From Daedaleopsis sinensis (taxonomy: Eukaryota > Basidiomycota > Agaricomycetes > Polyporales > Polyporaceae): a DNA stretch of 64,000 nt. A program made the position numbers and the translations under genes. The stretch's first letter is position 1; each line of letters opens with the position of its first letter. Under the pieces are notes generated by a model, which saw nothing but the letters and a program-made list of their open reading frames with translations, did no database searches and was not told the DNA's origin. Positions 1-10,682 of this stretch are shown one piece after another. The stretch lies in NCBI GenBank assembly GCA_033807695.1, contig CM066302.1, forward strand, positions 2,108,001-2,172,000, read 5' to 3'.

Positions 1-724
1 TCGGGATGTACATCGAGCAGGAGCCGTACGTGCGCGAGCTGATCGAGGCGTACATGAACAACCGGTTCAAGTCCGTCCTCGAGATCCTCGACCGGTACTC
101 CGTCAGTGTCCACGCCCACATCCTCCCGCCCCGTGCGCTCGATGCTGACCCCCGCACAGACCCGCCACCAGATCGATCTGCACCTGTCGCAGCACGTCCC
201 GGCGCTGACGAACCTGATCCGGAGCAAGGCGCTCGTGCAGTACTTCCAGCCGTTCGCGTCCATCCGCCTCGAGCGCATGAGCCAGGCGTTTGGCTGGTCC
301 GTCGATGAGCTCGAGCAGCAGGTCGTCAGCCTCATCCAGTCCGGCGAGATCAAGGCGCGCGTCGACCGCCAGAACAAGGTGCGTGCTCCCTCTCCCCTCC
401 CTCTTCCACTCCACGCAGCGGCTTCGCTGACCCGTCGCCGCGGACAGATCCTCAAGGCGAAGGAGACGGACCAGCGCGCGGCGCTCTTCGCGAAGGCGAT
501 CAAGAACGGCCAGGCCGTGCAGGCCGCGAACCGCAAGCTCCTGCTGAGGATGCGGCTGTGCGTGCCCCATCCACGCGTTGCTCCCCGGCCTGTCCGTCGC
601 TGACACCCGGTCTCTGTTTTGCAGGCAGCAAGCGGACCTCGTCGTGAAGCCGCCCAAGGGCCAGCAGAACTACCACCACCAGGTTATGCAGATGGCCGTC
701 CACTCGGGCGAGTATGATTACTGA
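1..724 (+). CDS. csn1: COP9 signalosome complex subunit 1 (C-terminal part)
   Basis: This is the 3' end of a gene whose start lies left of the window. Four exons (1-101, 160-378, 448-557, 625-724) join in phase with GT-AG introns of 58, 69 and 67 bp and give 175 residues before the TGA at 722-724. The product resembles the PCI-domain end of CSN1: a helical stretch followed by the winged-helix part with RYSTRHQIDLHLSQHV and IRSKALVQYFQPF, then a basic tail. CSN1 is a scaffold subunit of the COP9 signalosome, which removes Nedd8 from cullins. The proteasome lid subunit Rpn7 is a paralog and the main alternative, but the tail fits CSN1 better. The family call is confident; the missing N-terminus cannot be judged. 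Confidence 0.85.
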
Positions 725-1029
725 GCGGTGCGCTGCTCTCCACTGTCCATCACTACTGTCGCCAGACTAGCATCAGCATGAAGACTAGAGAGGAGAGGAG
801 AGGAGTATCGGGGGCTCACTGTCGAGCGGTGCTTGTGAAGCCACAATGTCGAGGATCTCTTTCATTCGTGAAGATGTTGTACCACTACTTACATAGTCAT
901 AGTTTCGAAGTCAAATGAGCTGACGAAGCGCAAGGTGTTTCACTCGCCCTGCGATAGACTGGAGGTCCCTCTGTAAGCGTAACGCATATTCGTCAATGCC
1001 TAGCAAAAGAGAAGAAGGACAAAAACCAA

Positions 1030-1103
1030 TGGCCAACGCCGGGGTCGAACCGACGACCTTGGCGTTATTAGCACCACGCTCTAACCAACTGAGCTAGTCG
1101 GCC
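1030..1103 (-). tRNA. tRNA-Ile (anticodon AAU)
   Basis: Read on the minus strand this folds as a complete cloverleaf. It has a 7-bp acceptor stem (GGCCGAC with GTTGGCC), a D arm with AGCTCAGTTGGTTAGAGC, an anticodon stem TGGTG/CGCCA around the loop CTAATAA, and a T arm with GGTTCGACC. The discriminator base is A at 1030. There is no intron and CCA is not encoded, as expected in a eukaryote. The A and B boxes of the internal Pol III promoter are the D-arm and T-arm motifs. Confidence 0.95.
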
Positions 1104-1284
1104 ATGTAGGAGAGGAAAATAACGCTGTCTATTATCTGCCCTACATGAGTGCATAATGCTGCGTGATGTCGTCGCGTCCGGCGCGTCTCCCGTAGAACCA
1201 TATACCAAACTCATACGAACCACTTACCAGCTTGAAGCCAAGCGAGATACGTTCTAACACCATCACTATTGTAGCTCTCCAGTC

Positions 1285-2401
1285 ATGTCGACCCGTGTGA
1301 TATACGAGAATATACCCCTGAACCGTCCAACGCTGGAGGAAAGCTTCGAGGTCAGTATAATTACGACTTTGTCCACTTCCATGCACTCCTCACGGTTCAC
1401 AGGAGCGACGAATAGCGGACTACTTGCACGCGTACCGCACCACCGGCGGACCCCCAGCACCATGTCCTCAACTGCCGAAGGATCCGCAGCAGCGCGCGGC
1501 CCTGGGGCTGCCCCCACTTTTCGAACCGTTCTCGGAGATCGAGAGTGGCGCGGAATACCAGCTGTTCAAGCCCACGAAGCAGCAGGACGACAGCGTGCTC
1601 CAGTCCATCTCGGCGCAGCCCGAGTACTTCGACTACTCTCCAGAGGTACAAGTCGCCGTCCGTCGCGGCGTCCAGATCCGAGTCTAATGCGCACGCACAC
1701 GGTGCAGGAGCTGCGTGCAGAAGCGTACCGGCTGGGGAAGAAGCCCGCCGGGAGCGGCCCTGCGCCGGGGCCCTCGACCAGCGCGATCCCCGCGATACAG
1801 CCCCGCCGTAAGCCTTCGCGTCGTTCTGTTCGGCGAGGCGACCGCGCGCTCACGAGAGTCCCAGCCGTGCCGTTCTCCGGGGCCATCGCAGCCACGATGA
1901 ATCCGAGTCCGCTGCCCCCTCCTGACACCCTCCAGAGTCTCAACAGCGCCCCGCCCTACCTCCAGCACAGCTTCGAGGTGCGCCACTCTGCCACTCAGCC
2001 GTCTCATCTGTGCATTGGGTGTGGTTACGGCCGGCTGACTCGCAGCGTCCCAGGAGCTCCGGGTGGCGTTCTTGCGGGCAGGGCGACAGCTCACCTCGCC
2101 CGAGATCGTTGCCCAGAATGCGGTCCTGAAACTGACCGTATGACTGCCTATACCCTGTACACTCGTCTTGGTGTATGTGCTCGCACCACGTCGTATTGAT
2201 ATCGCTCGCTTTCTGCCTTGCGGAGGACGTGTGCTTCTGCCACCACAGGCCTAATCTCCACAGGTGCGAGACATTGACTCCGAGCCCGGGCCCATGTATA
2301 GTATGGCTTCCACGATCCATCAGACAGCCTCGCACAACGCGCACGCCTTCAGCGTTGACATAGCGTTTACATGTCGTTCTTGTCGTCTACTCCCTCCATA
2401 G
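1285..2401 (+). CDS. small uncharacterised proline-rich protein
   Basis: I do not recognise the family. Six exons join in phase (1285-1350, 1403-1645, 1708-1807, 1865-1977, 2054-2137, 2264-2401), giving about 247 residues from an ATG at 1285. The central part is rich in Pro and Ser. Two short segments look like repeats of one motif, each starting with ELR and followed by an aromatic or Leu-rich helix and a basic residue (at the starts of exons 3 and 5). No signal peptide or membrane helix is visible. The first five exons are well supported by splice sites and phase. The last exon (126-bp intron, stop at 2399-2401) is the weakest part. Confidence 0.55.
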
Positions 2402-2612
2402 CCCGTTCATTTCCGTTTAATCAGAGTGGTGCGTGCATGGCCTTCTGTTCGCCATATGGATGCCGATAATGGACGGTGTGGAAACGTCTAAATCACTGGC
2501 CCATAGGAAGAAGGTTTAAAAAAGGTATGTCTTCGAGCATAAGATATCATCATAATACACAGGTCGGGGTATGGATACAGCTCGCACAGCAATACAGACG
2601 TGCATTACGCAC

Positions 2613-3590
2613 TCACGACCGCCGACTCTGTCCCGCCGTGGACAACCAGGACCACGCGCGCGCGATCTTCTCGATCCGCTCCATCTCGTCCCCAGACACC
2701 TCGCCCTTCCACACGCTCCCGATGCTCTCCTCCTCGTCGATGCACTGCAGGATCTCCTCCGCCGGCCTCCCCGCGACGAACGCAAGATAGCACCCGAGCA
2801 CGCACATCGCGTCCGTCGTGCGCCCGCGCGGGGTCGACACGAGCACGCGCACCGCCGTCTGGTCCGGGAGCGCCGCGGCCGCCTCGGGCAGCGCCTCCGC
2901 GATGAAGTCGCGCGCGGCGCGCAGCTGCGGGCCGTTCAGCGCGAGCGCCGCGCGCCCCGCCCACGTGCGCGCGGCCTCGGGCAGCACGACGCGCAGGCGC
3001 TGCACGCCCCCGGCGGCGTCCCAGCGGCGCTCGGCGCTGCCCCCCGTGAACGCGACGCCCTTGGCGTAGCAGATCTCGACGATGTGCGTGAAGCCGGCCT
3101 CGTACGCGCGGCTGCTTGTGTCGTTAAACGCGACCCACACGGCGGGGATGATCGCTTGCAGCTGCGGGTCGTTGGACTTGGGCGGTGAGAGGGGCGTAGG
3201 GAGTGCTGGGGCTGGGGCTGGGATGGGGGCGGCGAGCTTGGAAGGGTGCTCGAAGACGGGCGTCTTGACGTCCTTGAAGTTTGCGAAGCACGGCTTCGGG
3301 TTGCGGCGGCGGGGGAGGTGGCCGCGGTGCGGTTGGAGGTTTCCCTTGGGCGACCGCGCGCCCATGGGCTTCGTCAAGGACTGGTAGGGGGCTTCGATGT
3401 GGAGCGAGAGGCTGAACCCGCAGCGGTCGCGGAGCGGGCGAACGCACGGGGCGGGCGGCGGGAAGACGCCGAGCGGGCTCGTTGGGTATATCGCGATTGT
3501 GTCTGAACGCGACTTGGACCGGCCGCTGGTGGCGAGTGCGAGCGGGGCCAACGCTGTGTGGGCGGGATTGAGAACTATTGTGGAGGACAT
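2613..3590 (-). CDS. dual-specificity-phosphatase-like protein without catalytic residues
   Basis: A single exon of 325 residues from ATG 3588-3590; an upstream in-frame Met exists, but this start gives the usual compact N-terminus. Residues 1-140 are Pro-rich and probably disordered. Residues 145-315 follow the order of a dual-specificity phosphatase: an AGFTHIVEIC strand, a LRVVLP strand, a long helix, then strand RVLVS followed by a loop and a helix ending CYLAFVAG. The signature loop HCxxGxxR(S/T) is replaced at 252-260 by STPRGRTTD, so the catalytic Cys (now Thr253) and phosphate-binding Arg (now Thr259) are gone and only Gly256 remains. I infer a pseudophosphatase that binds but does not hydrolyse. 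Fold assignment is by eye and moderate. Confidence 0.6.
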   Translation of the reverse strand: MSSTIVLNPAHTALAPLALATSGRSKSRSDTIAIYPTSPLGVFPPPAPCVRPLRDRCGFSLSLHIEAPYQSLTKPMGARSPKGNLQPHRGHLPRRRNPKPCFANFKDVKTPVFEHPSKLAAPIPAPAPALPTPLSPPKSNDPQLQAIIPAVWVAFNDTSSRAYEAGFTHIVEICYAKGVAFTGGSAERRWDAAGGVQRLRVVLPEAARTWAGRAALALNGPQLRAARDFIAEALPEAAAALPDQTAVRVLVSTPRGRTTDAMCVLGCYLAFVAGRPAEEILQCIDEEESIGSVWKGEVSGDEMERIEKIARAWSWLSTAGQSRRS

Positions 3591-3916
3591 ATCGAGTGAG
3601 TGTCGATGTGTGTGATTTGGGGGGGCGATTGGGGGGGTGAGCACGGGGTGTTGTGAGGAAGGTGGGCGAGAAACAGTAAGGGTCAAGTCGCAGACCTGAG
3701 AGAGAAAGATAAGTTGTGGAAGTGGGAGCGCGTGGAGGCGTACTGACTTTATGTACTGCAGAACACGCGGCGGAGTGCAAGAGAAGCGGAGTACACGAGG
3801 TGGGTGCTCGTTATCCTTTGGGGTCTTTGAAGGCGATTGGAGATTGTGTTCGAGTGTTGGAGTGGGGACGAGGAGGGCACTGGTTGGTGGTCTTCTAGAG
3901 TCCTGCGATGGCGGTC

Positions 3917-3922
3917 TTTATA
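3917..3922 (-). promoter_or_regulatory. possible TATA box upstream of the phosphatase-like gene
   Basis: TATAAA on the minus strand, about 330 bp upstream of the chosen start codon. The distance is long and would imply a long leader, so this is only a candidate. Confidence 0.25.
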
Positions 3923-4336
3923 CACCCACCTCGTATCCGACGAGCTTCGCTGCGTTGGGGGATTTCGCAACCCGAGCCATCGGAGTTGGAGAATGGCTTA
4001 TCCGCCCCGGCTAGAATTCCCAACCGGCCGTAACGCGCAGCCTACGCGTACCTTGGGCTCAGCCTGGAGTCCAACGGAGTCCAACGGACGCAAACCGTTC
4101 CCGCTCCGCCCCAGGGCGGCCCGCACATCCGCCCCGAGCACCAGCTCCCAAATGCAGTAATCGCCCGGGCGTCAACGGTGGTCCCGCAGGCTGGTTGCGA
4201 ACTCTCGACAAGAGCGATTCGGACAAGTACGCGCGCATAGCAGCGGAAGAAATCGTCAGGAGTCGTAATCGTATTGGTACACAGGATTCTCCGAAGTCCC
4301 CTAGACAGCATACAGAACCCACATCCGAGCATTTTC

Positions 4337-5296
4337 CTAGTTCTCGTGCGCCGACGCCTTGAACATCCGCGAGCGGACGCGGCCAGAGGCCTCCCGCGCC
4401 TTCAGCTCCTCCTCCTTGCGCGCGGCCTCTATCCTCGCCGTCTGCACGTGCATTGCGTCCTTCATCACCTGCGCCCACTGCCACGGCTCGCTGCTGTCCG
4501 GGAGCGCGTTGAAGTACTCCCACCCGCCCACGCCGCCCCAGCCCGTGCCGTACTTCTCCATGAGGTTCCCGATGCTCGTCACGACGTTCTCCGGACTCAC
4601 GTACCCAAACCCGTTCGCCGGGTTCGTGAGCACGAGCGCGGTGACACGCGCGGGGTCGATCCCCTGCTCGTACTCGATGATCCGCACGTACTCCTCCTCA
4701 GGGAAGAACGTGCCGAAGCCCGAGTAGAACTGCGCGTTGTACCAGTCGATGAGGTGCCCCATGTTCGCCTCGAGCGCGATGTAGTCGAACCCGGACAGGT
4801 TCCCGCCCTCCGTCAGCGCGGACGCGACGGGCGCGAGCGTGACGATGAACCCCGCGCCGAAGTCGTTCTTGAGCGTCGTGATCAGCCGCGCCATCACCGC
4901 GGGCGACACGGACTGCTCGACGTCGAGGTCGAGCCCGTCCAGCTTGTACGTCGCGATCACGTCCTGCAGCGCGGGGTAGTACGTCTCGAACTGGCCGTCC
5001 GCGAGGCAGTCGTACGTGCCCGGCGCCGCGCCGCCGAGCATCCCGATGAGCTTCGTCCCGTTGCCCTGCAGCATCGCGAGCTCGGGCCACATGGGCGCGA
5101 AGGACGCGTCCGCGGGCACGTCGTTGTTCAGGTGCACGATGTCGGGCCCGACGTGGCCCATGTTCAGGTGGAACGCGGCGAGGAGGAGGTGCGTGACGGT
5201 GCCGATGAGCGGGAGCGGGGACACGTAGCGGCCGTTCGTGTACTGCGTCTGGTAGTACATGACGACGCGGTTCGCGATTGCCGCGGCGCTAACCAT
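4337..5296 (-). CDS. glycoside hydrolase family 18 (chitinase-like)
   Basis: An intronless gene of 319 residues. The GH18 catalytic motif DxxDxDxE is intact as D120-GL-D123-L-D125-V-E127, with the general acid at Glu127. The flanking strands (LIGMLGG before it, FIVTLAP after it) and a late GGWEYF fit the TIM barrel. GH18 enzymes cleave beta-1,4-N-acetylglucosamine links in chitin or N-glycans. There is no signal peptide, so this copy probably acts inside the cell, or in wall remodelling after lysis, rather than as a secreted chitinase. The C-terminus carries a charged helix rich in Glu, Lys and Arg. An endo-beta-N-acetylglucosaminidase-type activity is the main alternative. Confidence 0.85.
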   Translation of the reverse strand: MVSAAAIANRVVMYYQTQYTNGRYVSPLPLIGTVTHLLLAAFHLNMGHVGPDIVHLNNDVPADASFAPMWPELAMLQGNGTKLIGMLGGAAPGTYDCLADGQFETYYPALQDVIATYKLDGLDLDVEQSVSPAVMARLITTLKNDFGAGFIVTLAPVASALTEGGNLSGFDYIALEANMGHLIDWYNAQFYSGFGTFFPEEEYVRIIEYEQGIDPARVTALVLTNPANGFGYVSPENVVTSIGNLMEKYGTGWGGVGGWEYFNALPDSSEPWQWAQVMKDAMHVQTARIEAARKEEELKAREASGRVRSRMFKASAHEN

Positions 5297-5389
5297 GGTG
5301 GGCGGTGGGCGGCGGGGACGGGAGGCGGCGGCAGAGGGTTGGGTTTCGCGGATGAAAGCCCAGAGGATGAGAGGGGCGGTTGGCGTGGC

Positions 5390-5395
5390 TTTATA
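5390..5395 (-). promoter_or_regulatory. TATA box of the GH18 gene
   Basis: TATAAA on the minus strand, 94-99 bp upstream of the GH18 ATG. This is a normal spacing for a fungal core promoter. Confidence 0.45.
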
Positions 5396-5396
5396 C

Positions 5397-7251
5397 TGCC
5401 CGCGCTCTGGGGATGCGCGGACGGCGAGCAGCTTGAATCGTAAAAGAACCGCCAGCGAGACGCCCCGTTGTTCGCTAGGTACGCGGTCACGAGCATCGCG
5501 GTACGTAGCGAGTGCATGTGGATGAGAGCTATCGGGACGACCGCTGTGTGCAATAGAAGATGTCCATCTCTCGGCATCAAGGAATCATCCGGACATACAA
5601 CGTCCTGTATTCCTCGAGAACTTCGTCCGTGTGATATGAATGCATGGCCTGCTGGGTTCTACTCTGTTCTCTGGCAGCGGCGTGATTATGTGGTCGAATT
5701 TGTCAGATCATCACGGCGACATGCGGACTGGTTGCACGCAACTCTACCCTGCAGACGTCCATCTGCCACTAGGCATGCTGAGTATCGGATACTTGAAGAG
5801 GATAAGGGCCTACGCTGGCCTACGGCGCAGATGGTTTCGGCATCTCAGTTGCCAAAGCTACTCTCGACCCCAGTCATGGGGATACGACATCGTCCGTTGC
5901 GAGCTGATCGTCTGATTCTGTCGGAAAAGGGTGCGATAAGCTGATGATGGGCTCGTTCCGAGAAGGCAACCCGAATCTCAAAGACCGAACGCCTGTAGCG
6001 CTTTCCATGTCGGCGCCGAAGTACAAGGTAGCGTACCTTCCCGCCGCACTGGCTGCCGCATTTGTAGTAAGTGTTGAGCATGTCCGTGCATAGGGACATA
6101 CTTCACGCAAGTACATACCGTCAAGACCGAGGTGGAGCAGTTGCTGGACAGCCTGGACGGCAGTAGGGTGCACAAGGCTTTACGCAGCATCGGGACCCGT
6201 ATGATGATGTTCTTCGCAGCAGCGCCACGTGGTCGAGATAGGATCTGGCGACCCGAGGTCCTTCCTCCGAAGTACAGCTCCGATGAAGAAGCGTCTCCGT
6301 CTCAAGCAGCTTCGGCCATTCACTCACTGATTGAGAGTGAGTAACTCCGGAGCCGATGAAAGATATCGTTTGAACCTCACCGTTCGACCAGCGGGGATGA
6401 TGATAGTGTGAGGTCAGTGAGGACTCCGAGTATAGCTGCTCAGTCAAGTAGACTCAATTCCACTGACTCAGCCTCGATGTGCCCCTGGCTATCATGTGTG
6501 TGTCTTCTGAGCCTCGCGGGCTTCTGCGGGGTCTGTTCTGCACGCTTTTTGACATGTCCCTGGTCTCTGCTCCCATGTCATGCAAACCTCGGACTTGCCT
6601 ATTCACTCATGGTCTTGGCACTGGTCGGATGATCTTGTTACGCCTTCCAAATGCCTCTACCTTACGCCGATAGTACTGAGGCCCCGCGGACGTTGACTCG
6701 TTCTTCAAGGGCGGAATGGTCAGTGTCCCCAGGCGCAACGGCCGGATTGATGACTAACTCACCGTTCACGTTGGCCAGGATATCGAGCTATACATTGCGA
6801 ATTGAAAGTCTGCACGAGCTGTCTGGATCGCGTCAACGGTCATGAACAAGCTGAAGGCAATTTTTGGGTATAATCGTGGTTTCGTGGCATGTAGTAAGTA
6901 AAGGGCAGGTGGTAAAGGGCAGGGAGGCAGATAAGATAAGATTGCGTGTATGTGCACAGCCTTCGCATATGGTACTCCAAGTCTGCCCTGGCGCCACCCG
7001 GGGGCCGGCAGTGACCGCAGTCCAACCTGTGCGCGGACTCTCGGCCGCGCAGCGTAAAGTCGGCACAGCACAAGTTAAGGGCATCGTTTGCATTGACAGA
7101 ACCTCACCCTTTTCCACTACCAACAATCCATTCAGGTGTGCATTTCTGTGGCTCCTATGAGGAAGAGTGACCCCTCTCAGGCTGGCTAACAATATCCTTG
7201 TCGCATGTTCTCTACTATCTTGCCGGCTGTATACCTAGCTCTACTCAAACA
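5397..7251. other. intergenic, no convincing gene
   Basis: Several open frames of 60-160 codons occur on both strands (for example around 5470-5940 and 6120-6450). None shows a recognisable domain, consistent codon use or joinable splice sites. The last 100 bp are the promoter side of the gene at 7252. Confidence 0.4.
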
Positions 7252-8590
7252 ATGATCCTTGATAAGGCACCTCTACCCGGGGATGAAGTCGAGATTCAAG
7301 ACGCTCCTCCATCATACGATGCGCTCGATGATCTACCCCAAACGCGACCCGACGAGAAAGCAGCAGGCCCATCCACATCTCGCCTTCCCAACACACCCAC
7401 ATCTCTAGGTTCCGGACCAACTCCAACCTCCACTTCGACCAGCGGGAGCTTCCCCAGCTCATGGTTCCCCTTCGGCCCCACCGCGCGCGCAGCACGAGAA
7501 GTCCGCACTACTGTGCTCGGCCTCCTCCGCGACCTTGTCAAGCAGGAGGACACCCAGGGCGCACAGGGCATCCTGGAGAGCTGCGTGGACGCGTGCAAGC
7601 GATACGAGCTCTCGTTGTCGTCCGTCCTGCAGGAGAAGAGCGCGGAAGGCCACACCCTCCTGTACTGGGCGATCGCCAACCATCCGGACCTCCCGCCCCG
7701 CCCGGAGGACCCCGACCTCGTCTCTGCGCTCCTCTCGCACGCAGCCCCGCTGACCGACGCGACTGTGGACGACATACGTCTGGCGTGTATGAACAAGTCT
7801 AGCCACGCCCTGTTCCAGAAGCTACGGCGCACTCCGGCGTTTGCGCCCTTGTCCGGGAGCGAGGAGCTGATCACTAGGGGGAGCACGCCCGTCGACGATA
7901 TCGACGTGGAAGATGTCAAGGACGACGAGGGGGCGTTCGTGGTCAAACTCAAGATTCCCATGTTCAACAGACGAATGCGGTTCTCCCAGTCAGTCAGGCT
8001 CGAGTTCATCGCGAAAGGTACGTGCCTCTGCCGTCATGAGCAAGGCTGGAAGCTGACGTGGACACCAGCGCGGCTATGGGAGCTCTCCTTTCTGGTTGTG
8101 GAGAGACGAGACAGACGGCTAAATCGGCACGACAGACGAGAAGGCAGCTGGGTCGTCAAGCTCGCTCTGCTTCCCCATAGCCCGCCAACGTGGATCGACT
8201 CGCGTCTAGTGATCGAAGATCCACGTACTCAGAGCGAACAGCCTTCGCAGAGCATCTCGTCCTGGAGCGCGGCGGGACCGAAGCTGAAGCTGAAGCCCCC
8301 GATAGACCTGCGCTTGAAGAGCTCGGAACAGCTCACGGCCCCACGCTCCTCCTCGTCGCACGATGGCGCCATGATTGTGGTTTCCCTCGAGGAACATACT
8401 TTGGCCAACAAGTTGCAGTTCAGGTATGTTCGCAAGGTGGACCTTTCGTCGCTGTTGAGCTAAACTCCGCGACTTTGGCTTGATCAGCGACTGTCCTTAC
8501 TTTGATAGCGAGGGAACACTTGTCGCGAGACTCGAGGCTCGACTCGCGCGGAATGCGTTCCCTTCATCGGAAGACTGCGTCGTCTGCTGA
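7252..8590 (+). CDS. PPSY/CaaX protein, tandem paralog 1
   Basis: Unknown family. Three exons (7252-8017, 8069-8423, 8488-8590) give 407 residues. The start is set by comparison with the downstream paralog: both open with a short Met-Ile peptide followed by PLPGDEVE. Near the N-terminus DAPPSYDAL contains a PPxY motif, the ligand of WW domains such as those in Nedd4/Rsp5 ubiquitin ligases. A disordered Ser/Thr/Pro stretch follows, then a helical domain resembling ankyrin-type repeats (GHTLLYWAI) and a beta-rich part. The protein ends DCVVC, a CaaX-like box suggesting farnesylation and membrane attachment. Intron 1 is 51 bp and stop-free, so its retention would add 17 residues. The splice model is strong because the paralog has the same intron positions and phases. 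Confidence 0.7.
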
Positions 8591-9220
8591 TCGCAATGAC
8601 CGTGGCTCAGAATCTTTTAATCTGTATTGTAGTTATCGGCCCATCCGCAACATTCACATCCTGCTACCAGGTACTACCATTCGACTGGCTCTACAGAGGA
8701 TGAGGAGGACTTGCCTCAGTACAGAACCTTGATGGCTTTCAAGCATTTACATAGTCGCTTCTCCGCCTGAGGCTGGGAGTTCAAGTTCAAGTTGTTGATG
8801 GGCAGTTGCAAGCGCCTCCGAGCGGCTGGCGCACACTGTAAATGGATATATGCCGCAGCGTGACAAGCCAGCTCACCACGTCTGTACTCGCACTCCGCAG
8901 CTAAACCTATGCACGAAGCAGTCAACCAATTGTAAGAGGAAGCCCAATGCCATCAGCCTTCGTATTCCGCAGCACTAGTCGACAAATCGGTACCGGTGTC
9001 GATACCTGCTTGACTCTGACTCATTTCAAGACACCTTCAACATCCACCCCAACCCGACTGCTACAACGACTGAGTCCTGACCCGCTCTCCCCCTCGACAG
9101 TGTTTTGATTCACACATAGGACGGTCAGTTACTACTCTCCCATCTGGTACTACAGCGTACTGTGTGTCCTGATATCATCGAAAGACTGTTGAAAGCCTAC
9201 TAGCGCTCTAGTGTTTTGCT
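8591..9220. other. spacer between the tandem paralogs
   Basis: No coding signal seen. This 630-bp spacer holds the 3' flank of the first paralog and the promoter region of the second. Confidence 0.5.
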
Positions 9221-10682
9221 ATGATCGTTGACCAGCGTCCACTTCCCGGAGATGAAGTAGAGGGATGGCAAGACGCACCCCCTTCCTACGAGACACTTGC
9301 AGACGTGCCGCCGCCGCCGCCGCCGCAAGACGAGAAGGCCCAACCATCCAGCGTGGTCCCACAAGGAGGCGACTTGCCACTTCTACCCGCCAGAGCTTTA
9401 CTGTCTCTCAGCGGCGCAGGCAAGAACGGTGCCAAACGCCCCTCCGCATGGTTCACCTTCGGCGCGAGCAGCCGCGCAGCCAAGGAGGTGCGCGCGACGA
9501 TCATAAGCCTCCTCCGCGACCTCGTCAGGCGGGGCCACCCGCAACCGGGCGCGCTCGGCGTGCTCGAGAGCTGTGCGGACGCCTGCGCGACGTACGACAT
9601 CTCGCTCTCCGCGCTCCTCCAGGAGCACAACGTCGAGGGCCACACCCCGATATACTGGGCGATCATCAACCGCCCGAGCCCTTCGCCGCGCGCGGGCCTG
9701 AAGGACCCCGAGCAGGACCTTCTCTCCGCCATCCTGTCCCACGCTGCACCGCTCAAGGACGCGACCGTCGACGAGGTCCGCCTGGCGTGCCTGCACACGT
9801 CCGACCACGCGCTGTTCCAGACGCTGAGGCGCCTGCCCGCGTTCTCCCCGCTCTCTCCGACGGAGGAGCTGATCATGGGGAGCACGGTGGCAGCGGACGA
9901 CGTCGAGGTGCAGAGCATCAAGGACGATGAGGTTGCGTTTGTGGCCATATTCCGGATACCAATGTTCCAGAGACGCATGCGGATATCGGAGGCGATCAGA
10001 CTCGAGTTCATCGCAAAAGGTGCGTGCGCGAGGATGACTCTGAGCTGCGCGCGTCCGATCCGCTCAGACGGACCAACTGCAACCTCCTCAGATCGTCTAT
10101 GGGAGCTCGCGTTTCTCGTGGCCAAACAGGGGGACACGCGTTTCGGAGGCAAGCAGCCCAGCGCGGGCAGCTGGGTCGTCAGGCTCTCCCTACTCCCACA
10201 CAGTCCACGCACCTGGCTCGATGCGCGCCTGGTCGTTGAGGATCCCCGCGCGCCGCCGTCTCCCGCCATGCACGAATCGAGTGTCCCTGCCAGCTCCGGC
10301 CCTCCCACGTCTCTTTTCGAGGCGATCGCGAGCATGTCGCAGGCGGAAGTCCCGCGGGGTCCGAGGGCGAGGCCCCCGATAGTGTTGCGCCTTCGGGCGC
10401 GCGAGCAGCTCACGGCCCCATCACCCTCGAGCGCGCGCGACGAGACGGCGATGACGCTGTCTGCGATCTCCGTGCCTCTTCAAGAGAACCGACTGGCCGA
10501 TGGCTTGCAGTTCAAGTGCGTGTAGTCTTTATGATATATATCCGGATAGGAGGGTGTAAACTCACAGCCGACTGTTTGAACTTTGTCGTAGTGGGTGCCC
10601 ATACCTCGACGACGACGGAAGTCTGTCAGCCAGGCTGGAGGCCCGTTTGGCAGCTCCTGGAACGGATTGCACCATATGTTGA
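9221..10682 (+). CDS. PPSY/CaaX protein, tandem paralog 2
   Basis: Paralog of the gene ending at 8590, same strand, arising by tandem duplication. Exons 9221-10019, 10092-10515 and 10592-10682 give 437 residues. It keeps every landmark: PLPGDEVE, DAPPSYETL (PPxY), the WF-FG block before a basic helix, GHTPIYWAI, FIAK just before intron 1, and RLEARLA near the end. It finishes with CTIC, again a CaaX-like box. It differs by a polyproline run after the PPxY motif and a longer linker before the last domain. Intron 1 (72 bp) is also stop-free and a multiple of three. Function unknown; a membrane-attached adaptor that recruits a WW-domain protein is an inference from the two motifs only. Confidence 0.7.

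Noticed and set aside
2571..3188. A 205-codon plus-strand open frame over the phosphatase-like gene
   Set aside because: Antisense shadow, extreme Arg content.
4274..5443. A 389-codon plus-strand open frame over the GH18 gene
   Set aside because: It is the Arg/Val-rich antisense shadow of a GC-rich coding region; the minus strand has intact catalytic motifs.
5845..6447. Overlapping minus-strand frames that could be exons
   Set aside because: Splice sites do not give a consistent protein and no family is recognisable.
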